49,701 bases of DNA from Herbinix hemicellulosilytica (GTDB lineage: Bacteria > Bacillota > Clostridia > Lachnospirales > Lachnospiraceae), in NCBI RefSeq assembly GCF_002904165.1, contig NZ_CVTD020000006.1, positions 1 to 49,701 of the forward strand, written 5' to 3'. The notes beneath the pieces were generated by a model. It was given only the letters and a program-made list of their open reading frames with translations. It was not told the DNA's origin and ran no database searches. Of the stretch, positions 35,246 through 44,927 are shown piece by piece; position 1 is the stretch's first letter; the number at the start of each line of letters is the position of its first letter. The translations under genes were made by a program, and so were the position numbers.

Positions 35246-36268
35246 ATGGATAACAACTTAACTATCAGACAGAAGCTCGAACTTAGGGAACATGAAATTT
35301 TAAGCCCATATGCGGCATTTTCAGACCAGTCTCAAGGGAGGGATTACGAGGAAGAACAATGCGATATCCGGCCTGTTTATCAAAGAGACAGAGACAGGAT
35401 ACTGCATTCCAAGGCTTTCAGAAGACTTAAGCACAAGACACAGGTTTTTCTTGCACCTGAAGGAGATCATTACAGGACCAGATTAACTCATACCCTGGAG
35501 GTTTCCCAGATATCAAGGACCATTGCCAAAGCCCTAAGGTTGAACGAGGACTTGACCGAAGCTATTGCTTTAGGACATGATTTGGGACATACCCCCTTTG
35601 GCCATGCAGGGGAGAGGGCGCTAAACAGGGTTTGCCCGGGAGGCTTTAAACATTATCTCCAAAGTATCCGTGTTGTAGAATTACTTGAAAATCACGGAAA
35701 AGGCCTTAATCTTACCAAGGAGGTAAGAGATGGCATAAGAAATCACCAAATGTCTACTATGCCTTCCACATTGGAAGGGAAGGTAGTAAGGTTAAGCGAT
35801 AAAATTGCTTATGTACATCATGATACGGATGATGCCATAAGAGGAGGTATTATAAAAGAAGAGGATATTCCTAAGGAGTATAAAGAAATTCTGGGTGATA
35901 CCCTGGTTAAAAGGTTAAATACAATTATAAATGACATTATAACCAACAGTGACGGCAAGAATGACATTATAATGTCTCCGGAAGTAGAAAAAGCTTTATT
36001 CGGGTTAAGAGAATTTTTATTTTCAAATGTATATCTGAATAAAAAGGCCAAAAGCCAGGAAGAACAGGCAGAACGGCTTGTCGAAACTTTATTCCTGTAC
36101 TATATGGATAATCCGGAGTTATTGCCGCAAGAATATTTCTCGCGGATAGAAAAGTATAATGAGCCTACTTATCAGGTGGTATGTGATTATGTTGCAGGCA
36201 TGACGGATCGTTATGCGGTCGCTAAATTTAAGCAACTCATGATCCCATCAGCTTGGAGTGTGTATTGA
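35246..36268 (+). CDS. dgt: dGTP triphosphohydrolase-like HD-domain protein
   Basis: The 340-residue protein has HD phosphohydrolase motifs RLTHTLEVSQISRTIA and ALGHDLGHTPFGHAGERAL, and a later DKIAYVHHDTDDA. The start is ATG 35246 with AAGGAGG seven bases upstream; a TTG at 35213 extends the frame without a binding site. The family hydrolyses dNTPs to deoxynucleosides and triphosphate. It sits 25 bp before dnaG, an arrangement common in Clostridia. Confidence 0.92.
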   Translation: MDNNLTIRQKLELREHEILSPYAAFSDQSQGRDYEEEQCDIRPVYQRDRDRILHSKAFRRLKHKTQVFLAPEGDHYRTRLTHTLEVSQISRTIAKALRLNEDLTEAIALGHDLGHTPFGHAGERALNRVCPGGFKHYLQSIRVVELLENHGKGLNLTKEVRDGIRNHQMSTMPSTLEGKVVRLSDKIAYVHHDTDDAIRGGIIKEEDIPKEYKEILGDTLVKRLNTIINDIITNSDGKNDIIMSPEVEKALFGLREFLFSNVYLNKKAKSQEEQAERLVETLFLYYMDNPELLPQEYFSRIEKYNEPTYQVVCDYVAGMTDRYAVAKFKQLMIPSAWSVY

Positions 36269-36293
36269 TGCTAAACAGATGGGAGGATTTTAA

Positions 36294-38072
36294 ATGTATT
36301 ATCCCGATGAAATAGTGGAAGAAGTCCGATTGAGAAATGATATTGTAGACGTAATAGGTTCGTACATAAAGCTGAAAAAAACAGGTAGCAATTATATGGG
36401 ACTCTGCCCTTTCCACAATGAAAAAACGCCTTCATTCAGTGTCAGCCAGTCAAAGCAGATGTATTATTGCTTCGGATGCGGTGTAGGGGGAAATGTTTTT
36501 ACTTTCATTATGGAATATGAGAACTTTACTTTTGTGGAGGCATTAAAATACCTGGCAGAAAGGGCAGGAATTAAGCTGCCTGAACAGGAATTTTCCGAGA
36601 GGGAAAAACGTCAGGCGGATTTAAAAAACCGCCTGATGGAAATTAACAAAGAAGCTGCCAGATACTATTACTTTCAGTTGAGATCTGAAAGGGGACAAGC
36701 TGCCAGACAGTATTTGGCCGAAAGAGGATTAAGCGAGGATACAATTAAAGCCTTTGGACTGGGATATGCCAACCGTTTCAGTGATGACCTTTATATGTAT
36801 TTAAAGAAACTTGGATATGAAGATGAACTGCTTAAGCAGTCCGGCCTTATATCATTTGATGAGGTACGGGGCGGGCATGATAAGTTTTGGGACAGGATTA
36901 TGTTTCCCATAATGGACGTAGGTAACAGAGTAGTCGGATTCGGCGGACGGGTTATGGGTAACGGCAACCCCAAATACCTAAATTCTCCGGAAACAGTTAT
37001 TTTTGACAAGAGCAGGATTTTATACGGCCTAAACATAGCCCGCAGGTCCCGGGAATCGTATTTTCTTATATGTGAAGGATATATGGATGTTATCGCTTTA
37101 CATCAGGCTGGTTTTACCAATGCGGTCGGGACCCTGGGGACTGCATTTACTGAACATCACGCCGGCTTAATCAAGAGATATACTCAGGAAGTCATACTTA
37201 CCTTTGACAGTGATAAAGCCGGGATACAAGCGGCCCTCCGCGCAATCCAGATATTGAGGGATTACGGGTTAAGCGTCAAGGTATTGGACATGCATCCCTA
37301 TAAAGATCCCGATGAATTTATAAAGGCCCTGGGAGCGGAGGAGTACAAAAAGAGAATAGATAACGCAAAAAACAGCTTTTTCTTCGAAATTGATGTGCTT
37401 AAAGGCGGATATGATATGGATGATCCCGAAGAAAAGCTAAAATTCTTTAACGAAGTAGCAAAAAAGCTCTTGTCCATTGCCGATGACCTGGAAAGAAATT
37501 TCTATCTTGATGCCGTGGCTAAAACATATAAAATAGATGCTGTCCTTTTACATAGGTTGGTCGCAAGATTAGGAACCAGGGCTGAAAATATTCCGGTAGA
37601 AAGAAAACCGGTTGAGGCCAGGGCAAAGGAAAAAAACAGCGGTACGGACGGCATAGAAAAAATACAAAAACTTCTTATCACATGGATTTCCGAAGATCCG
37701 GAAATTTATTATAAAATAAAAAGTATTATAAAGCCCGAGGATTTTTCTGACGGAATTTATGCTCAGGTTGTAAAACTGGTTTTTGATGAGTATGAAAAAG
37801 GCAATAAAGTTGAACCGGCAAAAATAATCGGCTATTTTGAAGATGCAAGGATGCAGTCGGAAGCTGCAGCTCTTTTTAACGCCCAACTGCTTGGTGAGAT
37901 AAAAGAAGCTGAAAGACAAAAAGCCCTGTTTGACACAATATACAGATTGAAGGAAGACAGTTTGGACAAGCAAAGCCTTAAAGCTATTGAAAAAAATGAT
38001 ACTGCACTTTTGCAGGATATAATAAGGCAAAAAGCGGATCTTAAGAAAAGTATTGCAACAGCTTTGAAGTAG
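36294..38072 (+). CDS. dnaG: DNA primase
   Basis: The 592-residue enzyme makes RNA primers at the replication fork. The CHC2 zinc domain is formed by Cys38, His41, Cys59 and Cys62 (CPFHNEKTPSFSV, YYCFGCGVGGN). The TOPRIM core has CEGYMDVIAL and TFDSDKAG for metal binding. A C-terminal helicase-interaction domain follows from about residue 460. It lies between dgt and rpoD, with GGGAGG before the ATG. Confidence 0.96.
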   Translation: MYYPDEIVEEVRLRNDIVDVIGSYIKLKKTGSNYMGLCPFHNEKTPSFSVSQSKQMYYCFGCGVGGNVFTFIMEYENFTFVEALKYLAERAGIKLPEQEFSEREKRQADLKNRLMEINKEAARYYYFQLRSERGQAARQYLAERGLSEDTIKAFGLGYANRFSDDLYMYLKKLGYEDELLKQSGLISFDEVRGGHDKFWDRIMFPIMDVGNRVVGFGGRVMGNGNPKYLNSPETVIFDKSRILYGLNIARRSRESYFLICEGYMDVIALHQAGFTNAVGTLGTAFTEHHAGLIKRYTQEVILTFDSDKAGIQAALRAIQILRDYGLSVKVLDMHPYKDPDEFIKALGAEEYKKRIDNAKNSFFFEIDVLKGGYDMDDPEEKLKFFNEVAKKLLSIADDLERNFYLDAVAKTYKIDAVLLHRLVARLGTRAENIPVERKPVEARAKEKNSGTDGIEKIQKLLITWISEDPEIYYKIKSIIKPEDFSDGIYAQVVKLVFDEYEKGNKVEPAKIIGYFEDARMQSEAAALFNAQLLGEIKEAERQKALFDTIYRLKEDSLDKQSLKAIEKNDTALLQDIIRQKADLKKSIATALK

Positions 38073-38211
38073 GTATGCAAGCCTATAATACGGTTATATT
38101 TGGACAGCCTTAACTGTTTATATGGCGTGAATTTATGGCTGTTAGCATAAATTGCATATTTAATTGAATGCTGGTTAGAATATAAACATGTTAGAAAAGG
38201 AAGGATAATCT

Positions 38212-39309
38212 ATGGATGAAAATATCGTTAAATTTACAGAAAGATTAAAGGAACTGCTGGCATATGCAGAAAAGAAGAAGAATGTTCTTGAATATCAGGA
38301 AGTAAATGATTTTTTTGCAGATATGGAATTAGACCCGCAGAAAATTGAAAAAATTTATGACTACCTGGAAAAGCATAATGTGGACGTTCTTCGGTTTTCT
38401 GATGCCGATGATGATGATATTATTCCGGATGATGGGGATATCGATGCGGAAGCATTGGATCTATCTATTCCGGAAGGTATTAACATAGAAGATCCGGTCC
38501 GTATGTATCTGAAAGAAATAGGTAAGGTTCCTTTGCTTACAGCAGAAGAGGAAAATGAACTGGCCAGAAGGATGGAAGAAGGAGATGAATCGGCCAAAAA
38601 AAGGCTTGCCGAAGCAAATCTCAGGCTGGTGGTCAGCATAGCAAAAAGATATGTCGGCCGAGGAATGTTGTTTCTGGACCTTATTCAGGAAGGAAATTTG
38701 GGACTTATCAAAGCAGTGGAGAAATTCGACTATCGCAAGGGCTTTAAATTCAGTACCTACGCCACCTGGTGGATCAGGCAGGCTATCACAAGGGCTATTG
38801 CCGATCAGGCCAGAACCATCCGTATACCGGTTTATATGGTAGAAACAATAAATAAACTGACCAGGGTTCAAAGACAGCTGTTGCAGGAACTCGGACGGGA
38901 ACCGACCCCCGAAGAGATATCCGAAGTGATGAATATTTCAGTTGACAGGGTAAGAGAAATACAGAAGATTTCTCAAGAGCCGGTCTCTCTTGAAACACCT
39001 ATCGGTGAAGAAGAAGACAGCCACCTTGGAGACTTTATTCAGGATGATAATGTACCGGTACCTGCTGATGCGGCGGCTTTCACTTTGCTGAAGGAACAAT
39101 TGGTTGAAGTTCTCGGAACGTTAACCGAAAGAGAACAAAAGGTGCTTAGGTTAAGATTCGGTTTGGATGACGGAAGAGCCAGGACTTTAGAAGAAGTCGG
39201 TAAGGAATTTAATGTTACAAGAGAAAGAATCCGTCAGATTGAAGCAAAGGCTTTAAGGAAACTCAGGCATCCCAGCAGGAGCCGGAAACTTAAAGATTAT
39301 CTGGAGTAA
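38212..39309 (+). CDS. rpoD: Primary sigma factor RpoD/SigA
   Basis: The 365-residue housekeeping sigma factor has a short acidic region 1.1, region 1.2 ([19 protein letters not shown]), region 2 with [19 protein letters not shown] and [15 protein letters not shown], region 3 and region 4.2 ([20 protein letters not shown]). Start ATG follows AAAGGAAGG. One point is odd: the usual RIPVHM before region 3 reads RIPVYM, with Tyr208 in place of a histidine that in Escherichia coli contacts extended -10 promoters. A strong terminator follows. Confidence 0.97.
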   Translation: MDENIVKFTERLKELLAYAEKKKNVLEYQEVNDFFADMELDPQKIEKIYDYLEKHNVDVLRFSDADDDDIIPDDGDIDAEALDLSIPEGINIEDPVRMYLKEIGKVPLLTAEEENELARRMEEGDESAKKRLAEANLRLVVSIAKRYVGRGMLFLDLIQEGNLGLIKAVEKFDYRKGFKFSTYATWWIRQAITRAIADQARTIRIPVYMVETINKLTRVQRQLLQELGREPTPEEISEVMNISVDRVREIQKISQEPVSLETPIGEEEDSHLGDFIQDDNVPVPADAAAFTLLKEQLVEVLGTLTEREQKVLRLRFGLDDGRARTLEEVGKEFNVTRERIRQIEAKALRKLRHPSRSRKLKDYLE

Positions 39310-39323
39310 AATAGGATTTTGAA

Positions 39324-39367
39324 GGGAGACTTTAAAACCTAAGAATTTAGGTTTTTAGTCTCCTTTT
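39324..39367 (+). terminator. Terminator after rpoD
   Basis: GGAGACT with AAAACCTAA pairs with TTAGGTTTT and AGTCTCC, and TTTT follows. It closes the dgt-dnaG-rpoD operon. Confidence 0.9.
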
Positions 39368-39408
39368 ATATCTGAGAATTAATCATTTACTTACATATTT
39401 TAATGATG

Positions 39409-39438
39409 TTTAAGGCAAATTAAGAACTATGGTATAAT
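39409..39438 (+). promoter_or_regulatory. trmK promoter, extended -10 type
   Basis: TATAAT (39433-39438) is preceded by TGG, an extended -10. The -35 (TTTAAG at 39409) is weak, as expected for this class. Confidence 0.55.
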
Positions 39439-39488
39439 GCGTCATTATATGGTAATATATTATAAATATGTTAATGGGGATGGAAAAT

Positions 39489-40214
39489 ATGCAGCTTTCA
39501 AAAAGACTACAGGCAGTAGCATCGATGGTAACGTCCGGCAATCGGGTTGCCGATATCGGGTGCGATCATGCATATACGTCAATATACTTGGTAAAAAACA
39601 TGATTTCTCCTTATGTGATAGCTATGGATGTAAATCAGGGGCCTATCGACAAAGCAAGGGAGAATATAGAAAAGTATGGGGTAGCGGATAAGATTGCGAT
39701 AAGGAAATCGGACGGATTGGAAAAATTACAGGCAGGAGAGGTTGACACAATACTTATTGCCGGTATGGGCGGAAGACTAATGATTAGAATTTTAACAGGC
39801 AACATGAGAGCTCTTTCCTCTGTGAGCGAACTGGTCCTGCAGCCTCAGTCTGAAATTCATCTTGTAAGAAAAGCTTTGAAGGATTTGGGATTTTTAATTA
39901 TAAAAGAGAGTATGCTCAAAGAAGACGGGAAGTTTTATGTTATTTTAAAGGCAAGAACGGCTTCTTCTAACCTTAATGACAGAGATTATCAGCTTACAAA
40001 GCCGGAACATTTTTATTACGGAAGACTGCTTCTTGAGGAAAAAAATCCGGTATTATTCGAATATTTGCAGTCAGAAAAGCAGATGTATAAGAAAATTTAT
40101 AATGAATTAATCGCATTGCCTACTAAGCAATCTATAGAAAGGCAAAATGAACTTGTTGAACTGATATCTGTTATCGACAATGCAGTAAACTACTATAAGG
40201 AGGGAAGACAGTGA
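39489..40214 (+). CDS. trmK: tRNA (adenine-22-N1)-methyltransferase TrmK
   Basis: The 241-residue SAM-dependent enzyme methylates A22 in bacterial tRNA. The start is ATG 39489 (MQLSKRLQAVASMV), which matches the family N-terminus; earlier in-frame ATGs at 39468, 39474 and 39480 are possible. SAM motifs are VADIGCDHAYTSIYL and AMDVNQGPIDKA, and LIAGMGGRLMIRIL is the family signature. The stop overlaps the start of the next gene by four bases. Confidence 0.92.
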   Translation: MQLSKRLQAVASMVTSGNRVADIGCDHAYTSIYLVKNMISPYVIAMDVNQGPIDKARENIEKYGVADKIAIRKSDGLEKLQAGEVDTILIAGMGGRLMIRILTGNMRALSSVSELVLQPQSEIHLVRKALKDLGFLIIKESMLKEDGKFYVILKARTASSNLNDRDYQLTKPEHFYYGRLLLEEKNPVLFEYLQSEKQMYKKIYNELIALPTKQSIERQNELVELISVIDNAVNYYKEGRQ

Positions 40215-41878
40215 GCAGTAAAACGGTAAAAGTAAAAGTAAATGATAATGTTAAAGAGTTCCCCGAAAATACCCTGTTGCTTAATATAGCGGCAGAATAT
40301 CAAAGTGAATATGGAAACGATATAATTCTTGCTTTTGTCAATAATAAGCTGATGGAGTTATTTAAACCGATTGTTGAAGATTGCACGATTCGCTTTGTTA
40401 CCACTGCCGAGGATGCAGGGCACAAGACATATATCAGAGGCATGATTTTAGTGCTGCTTAAGGCTTTTTACGCCGAATTTGGCGGTGAAAATATAGAAAA
40501 AGTTTCTGTGGAGTATTCTCTGGGAAATAGTTTATATTTTGATTATGAAGGGAAAGTACCGTTAACAGAAGAACGGATTAAAGCAGTTAAAGAACGGATG
40601 CATGAAATTGTAAGAAAAGACCTGCCGTTTATCAAAAGAAGTATTGATACCGACGATGCTATAGAATTGTTTTCCAAGTACGGAATGCATGACAAGGAGA
40701 AACTGTTCAGATACCGTCGCACATCAAAGACAAATATATATAATCTTGACGGATTTGAAGACTACTTTTACGGGTATATGCCTCCCAGTACAGGTATGCT
40801 TAAATATTTTGACCTACAATTGTATGAAGAAGGCTTTGTACTTATACTTCCCAGCATGAAAAAGCCTACCATTGTAGAACCTTTTGTGCCAAGGAAAAAA
40901 TTATATATTACACTGAGGGAATCAAATGAATGGGCAAAAATGATGGAAGTTGACAATGTGGGGGCCCTTAATGATTTAATAGCCCAGGGCAAGTTCAATG
41001 AACTGGTTTTGGTCCAGGAAGCCCTTCAGGAAAAGAAAATAAGTGAAATAGCCGATGCAATTAAAAAAGAAAAAGACAAAAGATTTATAATGATTGCGGG
41101 TCCTTCTTCGTCAGGTAAAACCACCTTTTCACACAGGCTTACTATACAGCTTAGAGCCCATGGATTAAAACCGTATCCGATAGCAGTAGATAATTATTTT
41201 GTTGAGAGGGAAAAGACACCCAGGGATGAAAACGGTAATTTTAATTTTGAAAGCTTACATGCTATAGATCTGGAACAGTTTAATAAGGATATGGCAGATT
41301 TGATGAACGGAAAGACTGTTGAATTGCCGGTATTTAATTTTATAACCGGCAGGAGGGAATATAAAGGCAACTATGTGAACATAGGCAAGGACGGAATATT
41401 GGTTATAGAAGGAATCCACGGTTTAAATGACGAATTGTCTTATTCACTGCCAAGGGAAAGAAAGTTTAAAATATATATCAGTGCTCTGACACAGCTTAAC
41501 ATTGATGAGCATAACAGAATACCCACCACCGACGGAAGACTGCTTCGCAGAATGGTAAGGGACGCAAGAACGAGAGGGGCATCAGCACAAACTACCATAT
41601 CCATGTGGCCGTCAGTAAGAAGAGGAGAAGAAGAATATATATTCCCTTTCCAGGAAGAGGCTGACATAATGTTTAACTCTGCCCTCATCTATGAGCTTGC
41701 GGTATTAAAAGTTTATGCCGAGCCCTTATTGTTTGGCGTGGATAGAAACAGCGAAGAGTATGTAGAAGCAAAGAGATTGCTGAAATTTCTTGACTATTTT
41801 ATCGGGGCACCGGCTGATGCGGTACCTAACAATTCTATCCTAAAAGAATTTGTAGGAGGAAGCTGTTTCAAGGTATAA
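40211..41878 (+). CDS. TGS-domain nucleoside (uridine-like) kinase
   Basis: The 555-residue protein starts at GTG with GGAGGG upstream. The N-terminus has a TGS-like domain (VKVKVNDNVKEFPENTLLLN) and a ThrRS-like second domain. The C-terminal half is a phosphoribulokinase/uridine kinase fold with P-loop GPSSSGKT (297-304) and RRMVRDARTRGASAQ. This fusion is common in Clostridia and usually annotated as a nucleoside kinase; the true substrate is unproven. Coupling to trmK suggests a link to nucleotide or RNA metabolism. Confidence 0.88.
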   Translation: MSSKTVKVKVNDNVKEFPENTLLLNIAAEYQSEYGNDIILAFVNNKLMELFKPIVEDCTIRFVTTAEDAGHKTYIRGMILVLLKAFYAEFGGENIEKVSVEYSLGNSLYFDYEGKVPLTEERIKAVKERMHEIVRKDLPFIKRSIDTDDAIELFSKYGMHDKEKLFRYRRTSKTNIYNLDGFEDYFYGYMPPSTGMLKYFDLQLYEEGFVLILPSMKKPTIVEPFVPRKKLYITLRESNEWAKMMEVDNVGALNDLIAQGKFNELVLVQEALQEKKISEIADAIKKEKDKRFIMIAGPSSSGKTTFSHRLTIQLRAHGLKPYPIAVDNYFVEREKTPRDENGNFNFESLHAIDLEQFNKDMADLMNGKTVELPVFNFITGRREYKGNYVNIGKDGILVIEGIHGLNDELSYSLPRERKFKIYISALTQLNIDEHNRIPTTDGRLLRRMVRDARTRGASAQTTISMWPSVRRGEEEYIFPFQEEADIMFNSALIYELAVLKVYAEPLLFGVDRNSEEYVEAKRLLKFLDYFIGAPADAVPNNSILKEFVGGSCFKV

Positions 41879-41964
41879 CAGTTATAAGTAAAATTCTTTA
41901 TCAATAAAATTAATTTATATTTTTATCTAAATTATTTAGTATCATTAAATAAAAAAAACCTTAA

Positions 41965-42002
41965 AAATATAAAAAATGCCTTAAAGCAAAAAGCTTTAAA
42001 GC
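41965..42002 (-). terminator. Terminator of RNase P RNA
   Basis: On the minus strand GCTTTAAAGC pairs with GCTTTAAGGC across TTTTT, followed by ATTTTTTATATTTTT. It lies ten bases after the RNA 3' end. Confidence 0.8.
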
Positions 42003-42011
42003 ACAATAATA

Positions 42012-42374
42012 TGAGTAGCACTGTAAGCCGGGTTCTGTCGCGGATGGTCATCTGTCTGGACTGTATGTCGCCATACAGCTCCGGCAACCGCTTTCGCCTG
42101 TTGCCGCGCGGCCAACCCGAAAGCACGGCGGGCCACCGTATCGCTTTCTGTTAGGCCTTGCTTCGGGTGGGGTTTACATCTGCCCCTTCCGTTACCGGAA
42201 GGGCGGTGGTCTCTTAAACCACCTTTCCATCCTTACCGATGCAAAATGCCTCGGCGGTTTATTTCTGTTGCACTAGCCTTGGAGTCGCCTCCACCGGACG
42301 TTATCCGGCACCCTGCCCTATGAAGCCCGGACTTTCCTCACCTTATAAAAGGCGCGACCATCTGTGCTACTCAT
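42012..42374 (-). ncRNA. rnpB: RNase P RNA, class A
   Basis: The catalytic RNA that matures the 5' ends of tRNAs. On the minus strand the ends pair over 11 bases (ATGAGTAGCAC with GTGCTACTCAT, helix P1). The universal blocks GAGGAAAGTCCGGGCT near the 5' end and ACAGAACCCGGCTTA near the 3' end are intact, as is AACAGAAA in the middle. Length (about 363 nt) and the extra helices fit class A. A consensus promoter lies directly upstream and a terminator downstream. Confidence 0.96.
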
Positions 42375-42381
42375 TGTAAAT

Positions 42382-42410
42382 ATTCTAGCACGTAAATAAT
42401 TAAAAGTAAA
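42382..42410 (-). promoter_or_regulatory. rnpB promoter
   Basis: On the minus strand TTTACT and TAGAAT are 17 bp apart, and the RNA 5' end follows the -10 by about seven bases. Confidence 0.75.
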
Positions 42411-42441
42411 TAAAAAACCGTTTCCAGCTCTTATCTAGGTA

Positions 42442-43230
42442 TTAAATCTGTAATTCCAAAATTTTTCTTGATATTCTTATGCGCTGGTATGTGGCAGCGT
42501 AAGTTATCTCGTCCATGCCCTCAATATAATTTTGAGGGTAATTCTTGTTTAATCCCTTGTTTTTTAATATATTTACCGCTTTATTATAGGCAATAGCCGC
42601 TTCTTCTTCTGTAGAATATCTTCCTATTATATAATATCCGTTTATATTAATTTTAGCCTGGTAAAGAGGCTTATTTTTATTGAAACACTTTGATACACCG
42701 TGATATCGGTTGATAATTTCAATATTTGAATAGCGAAAGTCGGTATTGTCACCGTTTATAAACAGAAAATCTTTTCCCGAAACAGCATAGTTTTTGATAC
42801 CATAGCGGTTAAGCAGTCCTGTCTGCATCCCGTATTCGGAGACAAACAATCGGCCTCCCCGTTTTAAAATCTTATGTCTCGCATAGTAGAATAAATCATC
42901 GACATCAAATTTTAACACCAAATCATGATCAATATAATAAAGAAAATAATGTTTTTTTAAATATATGGGATTTTTAAAGTAAATTCCGTTATCCCTTAAA
43001 TTTATCAATACAACCCATTTTTCAAAGGAAAGATGGCAGTTTTTTGGGTAATCTTCTATATGCCATTTGCTTGAATCGGATAAAACTTCCCGGGCCAACA
43101 GATATGCTTCATGGGCATCGTTTTCAGAAGGAAAACTCCCCAGACTTATGTGTTTTCCCATATGGGTAATGGAAGCCCTGTAGTACAATTCATGGTTTTT
43201 CTTTCTGGTACAGTAGACTCCGGGTAACAT
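42442..43230 (-). CDS. Protein with two AP2-like DNA-binding domains
   Basis: The 262-residue protein has an AP2-like domain at each end: GVYCTRKKNHELYYRASI with GSFPSENDAHEAYLLA (residues ~4-50), and YHGVSKCFNKNKPLYQAKI with GRYSTEEEAAIAYNKAV (~180-230). Between them FLFINGDNTDFRYSNIEIIN resembles the end of an HNH endonuclease motif (INGDxxDNRxxNLE), but the expected histidines are missing. Bacterial AP2 domains usually belong to phage or homing endonucleases. This one lies alone in a housekeeping region, so it may be a domesticated DNA-binding protein. CGGAGG precedes the ATG. Confidence 0.75.
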   Translation of the reverse strand: MLPGVYCTRKKNHELYYRASITHMGKHISLGSFPSENDAHEAYLLAREVLSDSSKWHIEDYPKNCHLSFEKWVVLINLRDNGIYFKNPIYLKKHYFLYYIDHDLVLKFDVDDLFYYARHKILKRGGRLFVSEYGMQTGLLNRYGIKNYAVSGKDFLFINGDNTDFRYSNIEIINRYHGVSKCFNKNKPLYQAKININGYYIIGRYSTEEEAAIAYNKAVNILKNKGLNKNYPQNYIEGMDEITYAATYQRIRISRKILELQI

Positions 43231-43267
43231 CCAAACCTCCGTGACTGAAAATGGTAGTTCTAATATA

Positions 43268-43296
43268 AATATAACAGATTGAATTAATTATCGCAA
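43268..43296 (-). promoter_or_regulatory. Promoter of the AP2-like gene
   Basis: On the minus strand TTGCGA (43291-43296) and TATATT (43268-43273) are 17 bp apart, about 40 bp before the ATG. Confidence 0.6.
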
Positions 43297-43547
43297 TTGG
43301 TACATTTTCTATTTGTGTAGAATGTAAAAAATATACTTAATTTTTGTACTATTTCGGTAGAATATGAATAATTTTCCACGTATTTACATAAAATATTTAA
43401 TATATTTTTAATAATTTGTTAAAAATTACTTGTTAAAAGTTAATAAATAATAAATTGAAATAAAATAGAAAGTTGTTCAAAATAACTATTATATACAAAA
43501 TATGTAAGCACTATATAGTAGTAACTAACGAAATTTTCGATTTCTTA

Positions 43548-43576
43548 TTGACACTGAATTTTATCAAACATATAAT
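43548..43576 (+). promoter_or_regulatory. Consensus promoter of the cell wall hydrolase gene
   Basis: TTGACA and TATAAT with 17 bp between them, a perfect match. A six-pair hairpin with GAGA loop (GCATTA/TAATGC, 43585-43600) follows in the 5' leader. Confidence 0.85.
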
Positions 43577-43645
43577 GCAGCTTAGCATTAGAGATAATGC
43601 CAATTTATGGTAATAATAAGATAAAGGAGAAAGAGGATAACTGTT

Positions 43646-44506
43646 ATGACTATCATAAATACATTTCTTCAAAGGAAAAAGCTGCGAGAAAATGCTCATG
43701 GCATATACATGGTATTTGCAGCTTATGCTTTGTCAGTCCTTTTGCTGGTTATCGGATCTGATGCTTTATATAACATCAAATCCAGGGCAGACGGTGTTAA
43801 AGCATCTTCCAATGAAGAAAATCAAGCAATTGAATTTATTAATTCAAATGAAACTATAATTTTAGAGGAGGATAATTACCGGGTAGAATACAGAACCGAT
43901 TACCTGCAAAAATACCATCAAAGTTACAGACAAAAAAATGAAGAGAAATACACAAAGGTTTTATCGGACGATACCAACTGGCTTCTTGGTTTAGCTATGA
44001 ATGATGAAGAATATGACCGTCTGCTTAATCACATGAAAAACCATGAAATTTTAAACCCGGAAGATGAGCAGACCATCGAAAGCTTTTCGGTTGAAACAGA
44101 CATAAATACACCTGCAATCTCGGTTACTGAGGAAGAGGTGACAATGCTTGAAAGAATAGTCGAAGCCGAAGCAACCGGTGAAGACATTATCGGCAAAATA
44201 CTGGTCGCCAATGTCGTTTTAAACCGTTTGGCAGACGAAAATTTCCCCGATACGATAAAAGAAGTAATATTCCAAAAGGTAGGAGATGATTATCAGTTTT
44301 CTCCCGTCGCGGATAAAAGGTATTGGAAAGTTAAAGTTTCAAAAGAAACAAAAGAAGCCGTTCAAAGAGCTTTAAACGGTGAAGATTATTCTCAGGGTGC
44401 TTTATATTTTATGTCAAGAAAACTTGCCAAAAAAAGCAGCATAAAATGGTTTGACAATAATTTAAAGTGGCTCTTTAAGCACGGCTCTCATGAATTTTAC
44501 AAATAG
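43646..44506 (+). CDS. Cell wall hydrolase, SleB/CwlJ type
   Basis: The 286-residue protein has a membrane or signal helix at about residues 22-42 (FAAYALSVLLLVIGSD) and a variable linker rich in Glu and Asn. The C-terminal Hydrolase_2 domain begins at EVTMLERIVEAEATGED, with VANVVLNRL, YQFSPVADKRYW and ALYFMSRK following. The family cleaves peptidoglycan, as a lytic transglycosylase in the SleB case, during germination or growth. Ahead of it stands a consensus promoter, so expression is probably vegetative. Confidence 0.88.
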   Translation: MTIINTFLQRKKLRENAHGIYMVFAAYALSVLLLVIGSDALYNIKSRADGVKASSNEENQAIEFINSNETIILEEDNYRVEYRTDYLQKYHQSYRQKNEEKYTKVLSDDTNWLLGLAMNDEEYDRLLNHMKNHEILNPEDEQTIESFSVETDINTPAISVTEEEVTMLERIVEAEATGEDIIGKILVANVVLNRLADENFPDTIKEVIFQKVGDDYQFSPVADKRYWKVKVSKETKEAVQRALNGEDYSQGALYFMSRKLAKKSSIKWFDNNLKWLFKHGSHEFYK

Positions 44507-44927
44507 CTTGAGAAGCAATTTAAGGTTATAGTAAATTAAAAAATAATTACAGTACTGGAAACTGAAAACAAGATATGATATAATCCGCCCTAAAAGGGCG
44601 GATTATTTTCGTTTCTAAAAGACAGATTAACTGACCGGGCTTATAAGGTGGGATATTACAATCCCTAAAATACAGAACTTTTCTTGAACTAAAAAAAGAA
44701 AGAATATTTTTAAATTTATAATGTGTTGCTATTGTAATCTTACTTATTGAATAATTATCTTTTTAAAAGGTCTTATTAATTTAACTGTATACGGTAATTA
44801 TATTGTACTAATAATCGAAAATTTTTAAGTGATAATAATTTTAATTAAAATGGCGGTTTTATTTGCCGGGGCAGGCAAATCTATCCGTCTTAAAGCAATA
44901 AATCATCAATAAAGGGGACTTTGGATT
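44507..44927 (+). other. Spacer with terminator and thrC leader
   Basis: About 420 bp without a gene. It holds the terminator at 44582-44604 and, just before thrC, a hairpin ATTTGCC/GGCAAAT (44861-44880). Weak promoter-like boxes occur around 44780-44810 (TTAATT and TATATT), but none is convincing. Confidence 0.5.
44582..44610 (+). terminator. Terminator after the cell wall hydrolase gene
   Basis: AATCCGCCC pairs perfectly with GGGCGGATT around TAAAA, and ATTTTC follows. It is GC-rich and strong. Confidence 0.9.

Larger units (their letters stand above)
43231..43645. other. AT-rich divergent promoter region
   Basis: About 415 bp between divergent genes with no supported ORF. It holds the minus-strand promoter near 43268-43296, the plus-strand promoter at 43548-43576 and a short leader hairpin. 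The middle (about 43300-43540) is very AT-rich and shows nothing further. Confidence 0.6.
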
